From contig CABRHH010000004.1 of the NCBI GenBank assembly GCA_902470695.1, forward strand, positions 1-64,000: DNA of 64,000 nucleotides, in the 5' to 3' direction. This stretch comes from an uncultured Collinsella sp. GTDB lineage: Bacteria; Actinomycetota; Coriobacteriia; Coriobacteriales; Coriobacteriaceae. This document shows, one piece after another, positions 1 through 8,117 of the stretch (position 1 is its first letter; the number at the start of each line of letters is the position of its first letter). A model generated the notes under the pieces. That model was not told the DNA's origin. It saw nothing but the letters and a program-made list of their open reading frames with translations, and made no database searches. The position numbers and the translations under genes are program-made.

Positions 1-71
1 GCCGCGCGGCAGGGATTCATGATGCCAGAGGCGGGCGGGCGCGGGGGCGGGAATCTCCTCCTCCACGGGGT

Positions 72-1490
72 CTACACATCTATGGGGGAGGGGCCGCCCC
101 CGCGGGAGAGGGAGCGGCCGGCGGCCAGGAGGGCATCTCGCAGGGCGGGTGACGTCGCTTCCGCACGTATACACACATGCGGGGCCGACTGATCCGGCCG
201 CACGAGCAGCCACGAGGAATCGGCAAAACCCAGGCGAAGCCCGTCGAGGTGACTTACTGCCACCGGCACCATATCGGCCACCACCGGGGGGTTCAGACCG
301 GGAAGCAGCGTACGCAGCATCTCGACGACCTCCCCTTCCAGGCGCACGTCTCGCGCAGCGTAGTAGAACGTGCCGTACGTTTCCTCCAGCTCGTCCACCA
401 GCACGCCGAGCGGCTTTCCGGCATACGCCATCAGCTCGCAGAGCAGCAGGTTCACCAACATGCCGTCGCAGACGGGCATATCCCAAGGCAGGCCGATGCC
501 GCCCGTCTCCTCTGCCCCCAGCAGCACATCACCTTTTCGCATCTCCCTATAGAGCACGCCGTACCCGGCCGGCTTCACCGCTACCCGGCATCCCAGCTCC
601 TCAACGGTGCGCAGCGTCACGACCGACGCCGAGGGATTGAGCACCACACGGCCCTCCATGCCGCGGTTCCGCACCAGATGGCCCATAAGCAGGGCCGCAA
701 TCTTCTGAGAGCAGATATAGCGACCGCGCTCGTCGATGGCGGCAGCGCACGACCCGTCGCCGTCCACCACCACGCCCGCCTGGGCGCCCGTGGCAACCAC
801 GATCTGCTCGCACTCATCCACCCACGGCTCGATGGGCTCGGGATGGATGCCGTCGGTTGCCTCGTCATCGCGTCCGTGGATCTCGGCCGCCTCGACGCCC
901 ATCACGCGCAGCATGTTCGCCAGGTACCCGCGGGCGGCACCGTACATGGGGTCGCAGACCAGCTTCAAGCGGGCGGCGGCGATACGCTCGCCATCGACCA
1001 GGCTCACCAGGTGATCGAGGTAGGGCGTGACGAAGTCGCACGAGGAGATGGGGCCGCGCGCATCGGTTGGGTCTTGGTCGATGGCCTGAGCAAGCTCCTC
1101 GTAAAACTCCTGCGTCCCCACGCCGCCGTCGGCCACGCGAACCTTCATGCCCAGGTAGTCGTTCGGGCTATTACCGCCGGTCACGATCACGCCACCGCAT
1201 GCACGGGCGTCGGAAGCCACCGCCCACGACACCGCCGGCGTGGGCGAGACGCGATCGGCAACCTTGACAGACAGGCCGCAAGAGGCGAGCACCCGGCCCG
1301 CCAGCCATGCGGTGCTCTCCGCCGCAGGACGAGCATCGTAGCCCACGTATACCACAGCTCCCGGCGCCTGGTGCGACCAGACCTTTGCTGCCGCTGCCGC
1401 GATACGCACGACATTCTCTTCGGTGAAATCGCCGTCGAGGCGGGCTCGCCATCCGTCGGTATCAAAATCAATCATTGCGCCCATGCGCAC
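72..1490 (-). CDS. phosphohexomutase family protein (PMM/PGM type)
   Basis: Alpha-D-phosphohexomutase superfamily protein of 472 residues, cytosolic; the family interconverts hexose 1- and 6-phosphates for envelope sugar synthesis. The full four-domain length is present. The phosphoserine loop reads VTGGNSPNDYLG (about 103-114) where the family has T-A-S-H-N-P; the usual catalytic serine position is Gly and the nearest Ser (108) sits two places later. The metal loop is DGDGS (243-247), lacking the last Asp of the usual DGDxDR, while the sugar loop GAEETGG is close to normal. The GTG at 1490 lies 5 bases after AAGGGG; ATG codons at 1484 and 1475 are alternatives. The superfamily is clear; substrate and activity are open. 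Confidence 0.85.
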   Translation of the reverse strand: MRMGAMIDFDTDGWRARLDGDFTEENVVRIAAAAAKVWSHQAPGAVVYVGYDARPAAESTAWLAGRVLASCGLSVKVADRVSPTPAVSWAVASDARACGGVIVTGGNSPNDYLGMKVRVADGGVGTQEFYEELAQAIDQDPTDARGPISSCDFVTPYLDHLVSLVDGERIAAARLKLVCDPMYGAARGYLANMLRVMGVEAAEIHGRDDEATDGIHPEPIEPWVDECEQIVVATGAQAGVVVDGDGSCAAAIDERGRYICSQKIAALLMGHLVRNRGMEGRVVLNPSASVVTLRTVEELGCRVAVKPAGYGVLYREMRKGDVLLGAEETGGIGLPWDMPVCDGMLVNLLLCELMAYAGKPLGVLVDELEETYGTFYYAARDVRLEGEVVEMLRTLLPGLNPPVVADMVPVAVSHLDGLRLGFADSSWLLVRPDQSAPHVCIRAEATSPALRDALLAAGRSLSRGGGPSPIDV

Positions 1491-1577
1491 CTACACCCCT
1501 TGCGGTGTTCGTGGTCGGTTGTCTCCAACGTTGAGGTATACCCCATGCTCCCCGCATAAAGCACCCTTCATCACTCT

Positions 1578-1602
1578 CACAGGGGTGTGGATATTCCCTG
1601 TG
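1578..1602. repeat. short inverted repeat upstream of the phosphohexomutase
   Basis: CACAGGG (1578-1584) and CCCTGTG (1596-1602) form a 7-bp dyad with an 11-base spacer, about 90 bases upstream of the phosphohexomutase and just beyond the terminator of the DtxR-type gene. It could be an operator, but no regulator can be assigned. Confidence 0.35.
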
Positions 1603-1611
1603 CACGAAAAA

Positions 1612-1645
1612 GGGGCGCGCGCCGGGTGCATGCGGCGCGCGCCCC
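1612..1645 (-). terminator. rho-independent terminator of the DtxR-type gene
   Basis: A 12-bp perfect stem GGGGCGCGCGCC / GGCGCGCGCCCC with a 10-base loop is followed on the minus strand by five T. It starts 7 bases after the stop codon of the DtxR-type regulator. Confidence 0.85.
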
Positions 1646-1652
1646 TTGAGCG

Positions 1653-2078
1653 CTATTCGTCGATGTTCGAGATGCCCTGTTGCTCCAGGTAGTCGAGCCA
1701 CCGCATCATGGTGTCCTCGGACAGCGCATGCTCCATCTGGCACGCCTCCTCGTCGGCGCGCTCGAATGCAACGCCGAGCTCCTTGGTGAGAAACGCGCGC
1801 AGCATCCGGTGGCGACCCCACACGGCCGATCCGATCTCGCGGCCCGCCTCGGTAAGCATGACCTTCCCGTAATGCGGCTGCTCGACCATGCCCTGCGCCT
1901 TCAGTGCGGTGATGGCCTTGTTGACCGATGCCTTGGAAACGTTGAGACGTTGGGCGATATCCACCGAACGGATGCCGGTCTCCTCGCCGCCCTCGCGCTC
2001 GATGCGGACGATGCACTCCAGATAATCCTCGTTCGCCATCGTGAGATGGGGCTCACGGGCGTTTTCTTCTGCGTTCAT
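1653..2078 (-). CDS. DtxR/MntR family metal-dependent repressor
   Basis: Metal-responsive transcription repressor of 141 residues: an N-terminal winged helix-turn-helix (about 25-75, core SVDIAQRLNVSKASVNKAI) followed by the metal-binding dimerisation helices. It lacks the SH3-like third domain, as MntR does. The visible metal ligands are mixed: the first helix has D-Y-L-E as in MntR (Asp8/Glu11), then His in GRHRML, and then C-Q-M-E-H, where the Cys is the DtxR/IdeR ligand (Cys102) rather than the MntR Glu99. The start is ATG 2078 with GAAGGG 7 bases upstream; an in-frame upstream extension lacks family homology. It is monocistronic and divergent from pepT. Metal specificity (Mn or Fe) cannot be decided from sequence. 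Confidence 0.9.
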   Translation of the reverse strand: MNAEENAREPHLTMANEDYLECIVRIEREGGEETGIRSVDIAQRLNVSKASVNKAITALKAQGMVEQPHYGKVMLTEAGREIGSAVWGRHRMLRAFLTKELGVAFERADEEACQMEHALSEDTMMRWLDYLEQQGISNIDE

Positions 2079-2395
2079 AGGGTTTCCCTTCTCTAACCTT
2101 TGAGCTGATTCTACCCCATCGGCGCATGATAGCGTCAACCGCGGGCGCGCCGAACAACGCCGAACGCAAGGATACAAGCGCAAGGAACGGACGCATGGCC
2201 ATGGCAGGCGGCCAAAGGGCCATATGCGGGCAGGCGCCCATCGGCGTGGGCGAGGCGGAATGGCGACATGTGCCGACGCGGCTGCGGGCAACGCACGGGT
2301 GGCGGAGCATGGAGGACGCAGACACGCGATGCGGGGCGGGGCGGGTGCCCAAACACGCTACAGTAGAGCTGTTCGCAACAACCCAAGGAGGCCTC
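2079..2395. other. divergent intergenic region, DtxR-type gene / pepT
   Basis: This holds the start regions of two divergent genes. On the minus strand TTGACG (2133-2138) and TAGAAT (2108-2113) are separated by 19 bases, a plausible but stretched promoter giving a short leader for the DtxR-type gene. On the plus side TACAGT near 2359 could be a -10 for pepT but has no clear -35. I see no convincing gene here. Confidence 0.4.
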
Positions 2396-3631
2396 ATGGA
2401 CCAGCCCGATGTACTTGAACGATTCCTGCGCTATGTGCAGGTTGACACGCAATCGGCCGACGAGCACTGCGACCGCGTGCCCTCGACCGACATTCAGTTC
2501 GACCTGGCACGGCTGCTCGCCGATGAGCTGCGCGAGCTCGGTGCGTGCGACGTTGCCGTAAGCGAACACGCCTATGTGACCGCCTGGATTCCAGCCAGCG
2601 CCGGATCCGAGGACAAGCCGCGCCTGGGCCTCATCGCGCACCTCGACACCACCGAACAGGCCCCCGGATATGGCGTGAAGCCGCATATCGTGCACTACGA
2701 GGGCGGCGACTTGGTGTGCGGCGAGGTCGACGGCGCGCCGGTATCCATTTCCCCCGCGCAGCTGCCCGCCCTGATCGACCTTGCGGGCGAGGACCTGGTG
2801 TGCACCGACGGCACCACCTTGCTGGGAGCCGACGACAAGGCCGGCGTGGCCGAGATCATGGCCCTCGTGCGCCTCATTGCCGAAAACCCGGCCCTCCCCC
2901 ACCCGGAGCTGGGCATCTGCTTCTGCCCGGACGAGGAGATCGGCCACGGCGCCGAACTGCTGGACATCGACGAATTCGGCTGCACCTACGCCTACACGGT
3001 CGACGGCGGCCCGGTGGGCGAACTTGAATGGGAGTGCTTCAACGCCTGCGAGGCAACCGTGCGCTTCCAGGGCTTCTCCATCCATCCCGGCGACGCCAAG
3101 GGGCGCATGGTCAACGCCGGCGAGGTCTTCTGCCGCTTCCACAGCCTGCTGCCGGCCGCACAGCGCCCCGAGTATACCGAGGGCTATGAGGGCTTCTACT
3201 ACCTTGAGGGCGTCTCGGCCACCGTGGAGCACGCCACGGCGCGCTACATCATCCGCGACCACGACGCCGAGAAGTTCCAACACAAGATCGACCTGCTCCA
3301 GCAGGCGGCCGCCTTCGTGAACGCCGAGCTGGGCGGCGAGCGCCTGCAGGTTGTCATCAAGCAGCAGTACCGCAACATGGCCGAGATCGTGGCCGACTAC
3401 CCGCAGCTCATCGACGAGGCGCGCGCGGCGTTTGCGGCGGCGGGCGTAGAGGCGAACGTGATTCCCATCCGCGGCGGCACCGACGGCGCGCAGCTCTCCT
3501 TCCGCGGGCTGCCCTGCCCCAACCTGTCCACCGGCGCCTTCTGCTGCCACGGCGTCAACGAGTTCATCCCCGTCAGCTCGCTGACCACGATGGTGCGCGT
3601 GCTCCAGGGGCTCGTGGCGCGCTTCGCGTAG
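2396..3631 (+). CDS. pepT: peptidase T (tripeptide aminopeptidase, M20)
   Basis: Cytosolic zinc tripeptidase that removes the N-terminal residue of tripeptides; 411 residues, matching the family length of about 408. M20 metal-site motifs are present in order: IAHLDTTEQ (His-x-Asp), GADDKAG (bridging Asp), PDEEIGHGA (catalytic Glu pair), the dimerisation-domain segment IHPGDAKGRMVNA, and the C-terminal IRGGTDGAQLSFRGLP and HGVNEF. Start ATG 2396 follows AAGGAGG with 4 bases between; longer in-frame starts back to 2126 encode no family sequence. It is a single gene, convergent with the LCP ligase gene, and one of the few plus-strand genes here. Confidence 0.95.
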   Translation: MDQPDVLERFLRYVQVDTQSADEHCDRVPSTDIQFDLARLLADELRELGACDVAVSEHAYVTAWIPASAGSEDKPRLGLIAHLDTTEQAPGYGVKPHIVHYEGGDLVCGEVDGAPVSISPAQLPALIDLAGEDLVCTDGTTLLGADDKAGVAEIMALVRLIAENPALPHPELGICFCPDEEIGHGAELLDIDEFGCTYAYTVDGGPVGELEWECFNACEATVRFQGFSIHPGDAKGRMVNAGEVFCRFHSLLPAAQRPEYTEGYEGFYYLEGVSATVEHATARYIIRDHDAEKFQHKIDLLQQAAAFVNAELGGERLQVVIKQQYRNMAEIVADYPQLIDEARAAFAAAGVEANVIPIRGGTDGAQLSFRGLPCPNLSTGAFCCHGVNEFIPVSSLTTMVRVLQGLVARFA

Positions 3632-3641
3632 ACGAAGAAGC

Positions 3642-3682
3642 AAGGCGGCCGCCATCCCCTGCACCGGGGTGACGGCCGCCTT
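3642..3682. terminator. bidirectional terminator between pepT and the LCP gene
   Basis: Stem AAGGCGGCCG..ATCCCC / GGGGT.ACGGCCGCCTT with one imperfect position and a tiny loop lies between the convergent stops at 3631 and 3731. The A and T runs at the stem ends allow use in both directions. Confidence 0.7.
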
Positions 3683-3730
3683 GTGTTGACGTGTATGAGA
3701 GCGCCTGGAGGGGCGCAGGGGTGCGCCGAG

Positions 3731-4894
3731 CTACTCGGTCGACGAGCTCGACGTGGAGGAATCGGCGCTCGAGCTGCTTGAGGAGACGTCCTCGTCGGAG
3801 CCCTTGCTGATATCGCCGATCGTGGAGTCGCCACTCGTGTCCTCGCCCATCGTCTGCGGACCCTGCGGGTCCTCGCCCGCCTCCACGCGCTTCATCATCT
3901 CGGCAAGCTGGTCCTCGTAGACGAACACGTAGCTCTGGCCGTTGACCATCGTGGTGGAGTCCGCGTAGGACGGCAGGTTCGCCGAGTAGATGCCATCGGT
4001 GTCCATGCCGCGCATGGCGTTGGCGATCGAGACGATGTCGGTCACGGACAGGTCGGTGATGACCATCTCAGAAATGGATTCGACGGTGCTGGCGATGTTG
4101 GCGATGTCGAGCTCGTTCAGGATCTTGTTCGCGAGCGCGCCCAGGATCTGGCGCTGGTGGCGCATGCGGGTATAGTCGCCGTCGGCATACTGGTAGCGCG
4201 CGCGAGCGTAGGTGAGCGCCGTAGCGCCGTCCATGTGCTGCTCGCCCGGTTCGATCTTGATATCGAGATGCTCCGGATCGTCCACGCCCTCGGTAGCGTT
4301 GACGTCCACGCCGCCCACCGCGTCGATGAGCTTCTGCATGCCCTCGAAGTTAATCTCGGCATAATGGGAGATCTTGACCCCGCACAGCTCGTTCACCGCA
4401 CTGACCACGCCCTCAGGACCGTCGACCGCATGCGTGGCGTTGATCTTCATCGTCTCGCCCTTGTAGACCACCTTGGTGTCGCGCGGAATGGAGATCAGCG
4501 TGGCCTGCTTTTGCGTGGGGTCGATGCGCGCCAGGATGATGGAGTCCGAACGGTACGTTTCCTCGCCGGGACGGCCATCGGTGCCCAGCAGCAGGATGTA
4601 GAAGGGGTCCTGGGTCTCGTTGGTGTCGACCAGCGTGTTCAGCAAGTTGCTGTTGATGTATCCGTTGCCCCCCAGGTTGTTCACCACGCGGGCAAACCAC
4701 AGGCCGGCCGCGCCGGTACCTGCCAGCAGCAGGGCGAGAAAGCCGCACAGCACGCCGCGCCGGATGAGCTTCCCGCGACGACGCTGCCGGGCGCGCTCGG
4801 AGTAGCGCGTCACGTTCTCGCGGCTGTAGATACGGCTGCTGGCGCCAGTTGAGGGACGTCGTCCCTGCTGGATGGGCTTTTTCCTGCGACTCAT
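3731..4894 (-). CDS. LytR-CpsA-Psr (LCP) family wall-glycopolymer ligase
   Basis: Membrane enzyme expected to transfer lipid-linked wall glycopolymers onto peptidoglycan; 387 residues. The cytoplasmic N-terminus is very basic (RRRGKLIRRG), followed by one transmembrane helix (about 48-70) and an extracellular LCP domain (about 98-290). Family signatures include LLLGTDGR, RSDSIILARIDP, SIPRDTKV and ALTYARARYQ. The C-terminus is an acidic, serine-rich tail. The start ATG 4894 is 12 bases after the murA stop, so the gene is probably co-transcribed with murA, linking peptidoglycan precursor synthesis with polymer attachment. The attached polymer is not identifiable. Confidence 0.9.
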   Translation of the reverse strand: MSRRKKPIQQGRRPSTGASSRIYSRENVTRYSERARQRRRGKLIRRGVLCGFLALLLAGTGAAGLWFARVVNNLGGNGYINSNLLNTLVDTNETQDPFYILLLGTDGRPGEETYRSDSIILARIDPTQKQATLISIPRDTKVVYKGETMKINATHAVDGPEGVVSAVNELCGVKISHYAEINFEGMQKLIDAVGGVDVNATEGVDDPEHLDIKIEPGEQHMDGATALTYARARYQYADGDYTRMRHQRQILGALANKILNELDIANIASTVESISEMVITDLSVTDIVSIANAMRGMDTDGIYSANLPSYADSTTMVNGQSYVFVYEDQLAEMMKRVEAGEDPQGPQTMGEDTSGDSTIGDISKGSDEDVSSSSSSADSSTSSSSTE

Positions 4895-4906
4895 GGGAAA
4901 CCTGCG

Positions 4907-6190
4907 CTAATCGTCGATGGGATCGGAGACGGTGATGCGGGACACCGTGGCACCCAGCGCTTGGAGCTTGTCCACGAAGCGCTCGTAGCCGCGGTCGATA
5001 TGGTGAACGGCCGAGACCTCGGTCACGCCCTCGGCAACCAGACCGGCTACCACCAGCGCGGCGCCGCCGCGCAGATCGGGAGAGGTCACCTGGGCGCCCG
5101 AGAAGCCCGAAACGCCGTGGACCATGGCGTGATGGCCCTCGATGAGGATGTCGGCCCCCATGCGCACGAGCTCGGAGGCGAACATGAACCGGTTCTCGAA
5201 GATATTCTCGGTGATGATGGAGGCGCCCTGGGCCAGTGCGGCAAGCGTCATGGCCTGGGCCTGCATATCGGTGGGAAAGCCGGGGAACGGCAGGGTTTGG
5301 ATGTCGACCGGGGTGATGGCCTCGGCGCGGTTCACGTGCACGCCGCCCTCGATGCGCTCGACCGTGATGCCCATGGCCTCGAACTTCTTGAGCACCATGC
5401 CCAAGTGCAGCGGGTTGAAGCCCACCACATCCAAGCCGCGCGGGCCTGCAGCCAGCGCGCCGGCGACGATGAAGGTACCGGCCTCGATGCGATCGCCCAC
5501 GACGCGGTGCGTGACCGGATGGAGCTCGTCCACGCCGTCGATCGTCACCACGGGCGTGCCGGCACCGACGATCTTGGCGCCCATCTCGTTCAGCATGTTT
5601 GCCAAGTCGACGATCTCGGGTTCGCGGGCCGCGTTGTCGATCACCGTCTGGCCCTTGGCGCGCACGGCGGCCATGATGAGGTTCTCGGTGGCGCCCACGC
5701 TGGCGAACTCGAGGGTCACGGTGTCGCCCACCAGGCCCTCGGTGGCATCGGCGTAGATATAGCCGTGGTCGGTGTCGAAGGTGACGCCCAGGGCCTCGAG
5801 CCCCAGGATGTGCATATCGATCTTGCGGGCGCCCAGGTTGCAGCCGCCCGGCATGGCGATCTTCGCCTTCCCGAAGCGGCCCAGCAGCGGGCCCATCACA
5901 GCGGTGGAGGCGCGCATCTTGGCCACCAGGTCGTACGGGGCCTCCCACGAGCTCACCGCCGAGGTGTCAATGACCAGGCAGTGCTCATCGGTGACCTCGA
6001 TGGTTGCGCCCATGCGTTTGAGCACCTTGCCCATCACGTGGACGTCGGAGATATTCGGGACGTTCTCGAGCGTGGTGACGCCCGGTGCCAGAAGCGTTGC
6101 GGCCATGAGCTTGAGCGCGGAGTTCTTTGCCCCCGAGACGCAGACCTGCCCCTCGATCGCGTGGCCGCCTTCGACGCGGATGATATCCAA
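4907..6190 (-). CDS. murA: UDP-N-acetylglucosamine 1-carboxyvinyltransferase
   Basis: Catalyses the first committed step of peptidoglycan synthesis, adding enolpyruvyl from PEP to UDP-GlcNAc in the cytosol; 427 residues. The catalytic cysteine loop PGGCNLGARKID is intact, Cys117 matching E. coli Cys115, the fosfomycin target. N-terminal VSGAKNSALKLMAATLL is the usual substrate loop. I choose the TTG at 6190 because AAAGGGA stands 6 bases before it; the TTG at 6196 abuts that Shine-Dalgarno sequence. The gene follows atpC after about 90 bases containing a hairpin and precedes the LCP gene closely. Confidence 0.95.
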   Translation of the reverse strand: MDIIRVEGGHAIEGQVCVSGAKNSALKLMAATLLAPGVTTLENVPNISDVHVMGKVLKRMGATIEVTDEHCLVIDTSAVSSWEAPYDLVAKMRASTAVMGPLLGRFGKAKIAMPGGCNLGARKIDMHILGLEALGVTFDTDHGYIYADATEGLVGDTVTLEFASVGATENLIMAAVRAKGQTVIDNAAREPEIVDLANMLNEMGAKIVGAGTPVVTIDGVDELHPVTHRVVGDRIEAGTFIVAGALAAGPRGLDVVGFNPLHLGMVLKKFEAMGITVERIEGGVHVNRAEAITPVDIQTLPFPGFPTDMQAQAMTLAALAQGASIITENIFENRFMFASELVRMGADILIEGHHAMVHGVSGFSGAQVTSPDLRGGAALVVAGLVAEGVTEVSAVHHIDRGYERFVDKLQALGATVSRITVSDPIDD

Positions 6191-6212
6191 GCGCAATCCC
6201 TTTCAAAAGCAT

Positions 6213-6242
6213 ATGCCCGGAAGACGCAAGTCCCCCGGGCAT
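6213..6242 (-). terminator. hairpin between atpC and murA
   Basis: ATGCCCGG (6213-6220) pairs perfectly with CCGGGCAT (6235-6242). On the minus strand it is followed by CTTTTG, a weak U-tract, and it lies 40 bases after the atpC stop. It may be a partial terminator lowering read-through from the atp operon into murA. Confidence 0.45.
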
Positions 6243-6281
6243 GATGTCAATCGCAATACGTTCGGGCAGCGCCCGAGCCGA

Positions 6282-6680
6282 CTAACGAGCAAGCAGAAGC
6301 TTGCACCATGCGATTTCATTATAGAGGTAGGCGCGGCGTGCATCGTCTGCTGACAAATTCATCAGGCCGTCTTCAAATCCGGCCAGCTTCTTCTCAACAG
6401 CCTCACGGTCCACATGCTCCAGGTCGGCCGCGCGCTCGGCGAGGATGATCACCTCGTTGTTGGCCACCTGGACATAGCCCTCGGTGACGGCGATCGTGTG
6501 GTCGACCGTATGCATATCCGTGTTGGATACGCGCACGTACCCGCGCTCGATGGTGCAAATCTCGCTCGCATGCCGCGGCATGATGCCGAATTCGCCATCC
6601 GTGGAGGGGACGGCCACGAAAGCCGCCTTCCCCTCGAAGATGCACTCCTCCGGACACACGACACGAAGCTGCATGGCCAT
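6282..6680 (-). CDS. atpC: ATP synthase F1 subunit epsilon
   Basis: Central-stalk subunit of the F1 motor that couples rotation and can inhibit ATP hydrolysis; 132 residues. The beta-sandwich motif TDGEFGIMPRHAS and the segment EGYVQVANNEVIILAERA are typical, and a C-terminal helical pair follows. The start ATG 6680 is 3 bases after the atpD stop; ATG 6674 is possible. Last gene of the atp operon. Confidence 0.95.
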   Translation of the reverse strand: MAMQLRVVCPEECIFEGKAAFVAVPSTDGEFGIMPRHASEICTIERGYVRVSNTDMHTVDHTIAVTEGYVQVANNEVIILAERAADLEHVDREAVEKKLAGFEDGLMNLSADDARRAYLYNEIAWCKLLLAR

Positions 6681-6683
6681 GAG

Positions 6684-8117
6684 CTACGCCCCCATCTTCT
6701 CGGCGCGCTCGCGCACGTCCTCGATGGTGCCAGCATAGCGGAACGCCTGCTCGGGCAGGTCGTCGCACTTGCCGTCAACGATCTCGGCGAACGAGCGAAC
6801 CGTATCGGCGACCGGGATGTAGACACCGGGGTTGCCGGTGAACTGCTCGGCCACGTGGAAGGACTGGGAGAGGAACTGCTGCACCTTGCGGGCGCGGCTC
6901 ACGGTGAGGCGCTGCTCCTCGGTAAGCTCGTCCATGCCCAAGATGGCAATGATGTCCTGCAGGTCGGAGTACTCCTGGAGCAGCTCCTGCACCTTCACGG
7001 CCACGCGGTAGTGCTCCTCGCCCACTACCTCGGGGTCGAGGGCGTCGGAGGAAGACGCCAGCGGGTCGATGGCCGGGTACAGGCCGAGCTCGGCAATCGA
7101 GCGCGACAGCACCGTGGTGGCATCCAGGTGGGTGAAGGTGGTGGCCGGCGCCGGGTCGGTCAGGTCGTCGGCGGGCACGTAGACGGCCTGCACCGAGGTG
7201 ATCGAACCGGTGACGGTGGAGGTGATGCGCTCCTGCAGATCGCCCATCTCGGTGGCCAGCGTGGGCTGGTAGCCCACAGCCGACGGCATGCGGCCGAGCA
7301 GCGCGGAGACCTCGGAGCCGGCCTGGGAGAAGCGGAAGATGTTGTCGATGAACAGCAGCACGTCCTGACCGCGGTCGCGGAAATACTCGGCCTCGGTGAG
7401 GCCGGCCAGGCCGATGCGCAGGCGCGCTCCGGGAGGCTCGTTCATCTGGCCGTAGACCAGGCAGGTCTTGTTGATGACGCCGGATTCCTTCATCTCCAGG
7501 TACAGATCGGTGCCCTCGCGGGTGCGCTCGCCGACGCCGGTGAACACCGAGGTGCCGCCGTGCTCCTGGGCCAGGTTGTTGATGAGCTCCTGGATGAGCA
7601 CCGTCTTGCCCACGCCGGCGCCGCCGAACAGGCCGGTCTTGCCGCCGCGGATATAGGGCTCGAGCAGGTCGACCGCCTTGATGCCGGTCTCGAAGATCTC
7701 GGTCTTGGTGGTGAGCTGGTCGAAGCCGGGCGCCGGATGGTGGATGGGATAGTAGTCCTCCACCTCGGGCATCTCATGCCCGTCGACCGGCTGACCCATG
7801 ACGTTCCAGATGCGGCCGAGCGTCTGCTCGCCCACCGGCATCTTCATGGGGGCGCCGGTGTCGACGGCCTCCAGGCCGCGCTGCAGGCCGTCGGTGGACG
7901 ACATGGCCACGCAGCGGACCACGTCACCGGGCAGCTGGCTTTCGACCTCGAGCACGGTGTTGATGTGTCCCTGCGGCGTGTCGGCATCGACGACCAAGGC
8001 GTTGTAGATGCCGGGCACCCCGTACTTGAACTTGACGTCCACGACCGGGCCGATGATGCGGACGATGCGTCCGACGCGCGCCTCCTCGTGGTCCATCATG
8101 TCGATGGTATCTGCCAT
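6684..8117 (-). CDS. atpD: ATP synthase F1 subunit beta
   Basis: Catalytic subunit of the F1 ATPase; 477 residues, normal length. Walker A GGAGVGKT, the catalytic GERTREG segment, the Walker B region DVLLFIDNIFRF, and the DELTEEQRLTVSRARK hinge are intact. The start codon overlaps the atpG stop by one base (TAATG), with GGAGGAG just upstream, which points to translational coupling. Confidence 0.98.
   Translation of the reverse strand: MADTIDMMDHEEARVGRIVRIIGPVVDVKFKYGVPGIYNALVVDADTPQGHINTVLEVESQLPGDVVRCVAMSSTDGLQRGLEAVDTGAPMKMPVGEQTLGRIWNVMGQPVDGHEMPEVEDYYPIHHPAPGFDQLTTKTEIFETGIKAVDLLEPYIRGGKTGLFGGAGVGKTVLIQELINNLAQEHGGTSVFTGVGERTREGTDLYLEMKESGVINKTCLVYGQMNEPPGARLRIGLAGLTEAEYFRDRGQDVLLFIDNIFRFSQAGSEVSALLGRMPSAVGYQPTLATEMGDLQERITSTVTGSITSVQAVYVPADDLTDPAPATTFTHLDATTVLSRSIAELGLYPAIDPLASSSDALDPEVVGEEHYRVAVKVQELLQEYSDLQDIIAILGMDELTEEQRLTVSRARKVQQFLSQSFHVAEQFTGNPGVYIPVADTVRSFAEIVDGKCDDLPEQAFRYAGTIEDVRERAEKMGA

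Noticed and set aside
177..1559. Plus-strand open frame opposite the phosphohexomutase gene
   Set aside because: His/Arg-rich antisense artefact of high GC; the minus strand has family motifs and start signals.
1583..1593. DnaA-box-like TGTGGATAT near 1.6 kb
   Set aside because: Single imperfect site far from the origin, inside a local dyad; no further origin features around it.
2126..2395. N-terminal extension of pepT to an upstream ATG
   Set aside because: The family sequence starts at ATG 2396 behind AAGGAGG; the extension has no conservation pattern and covers the promoter region.
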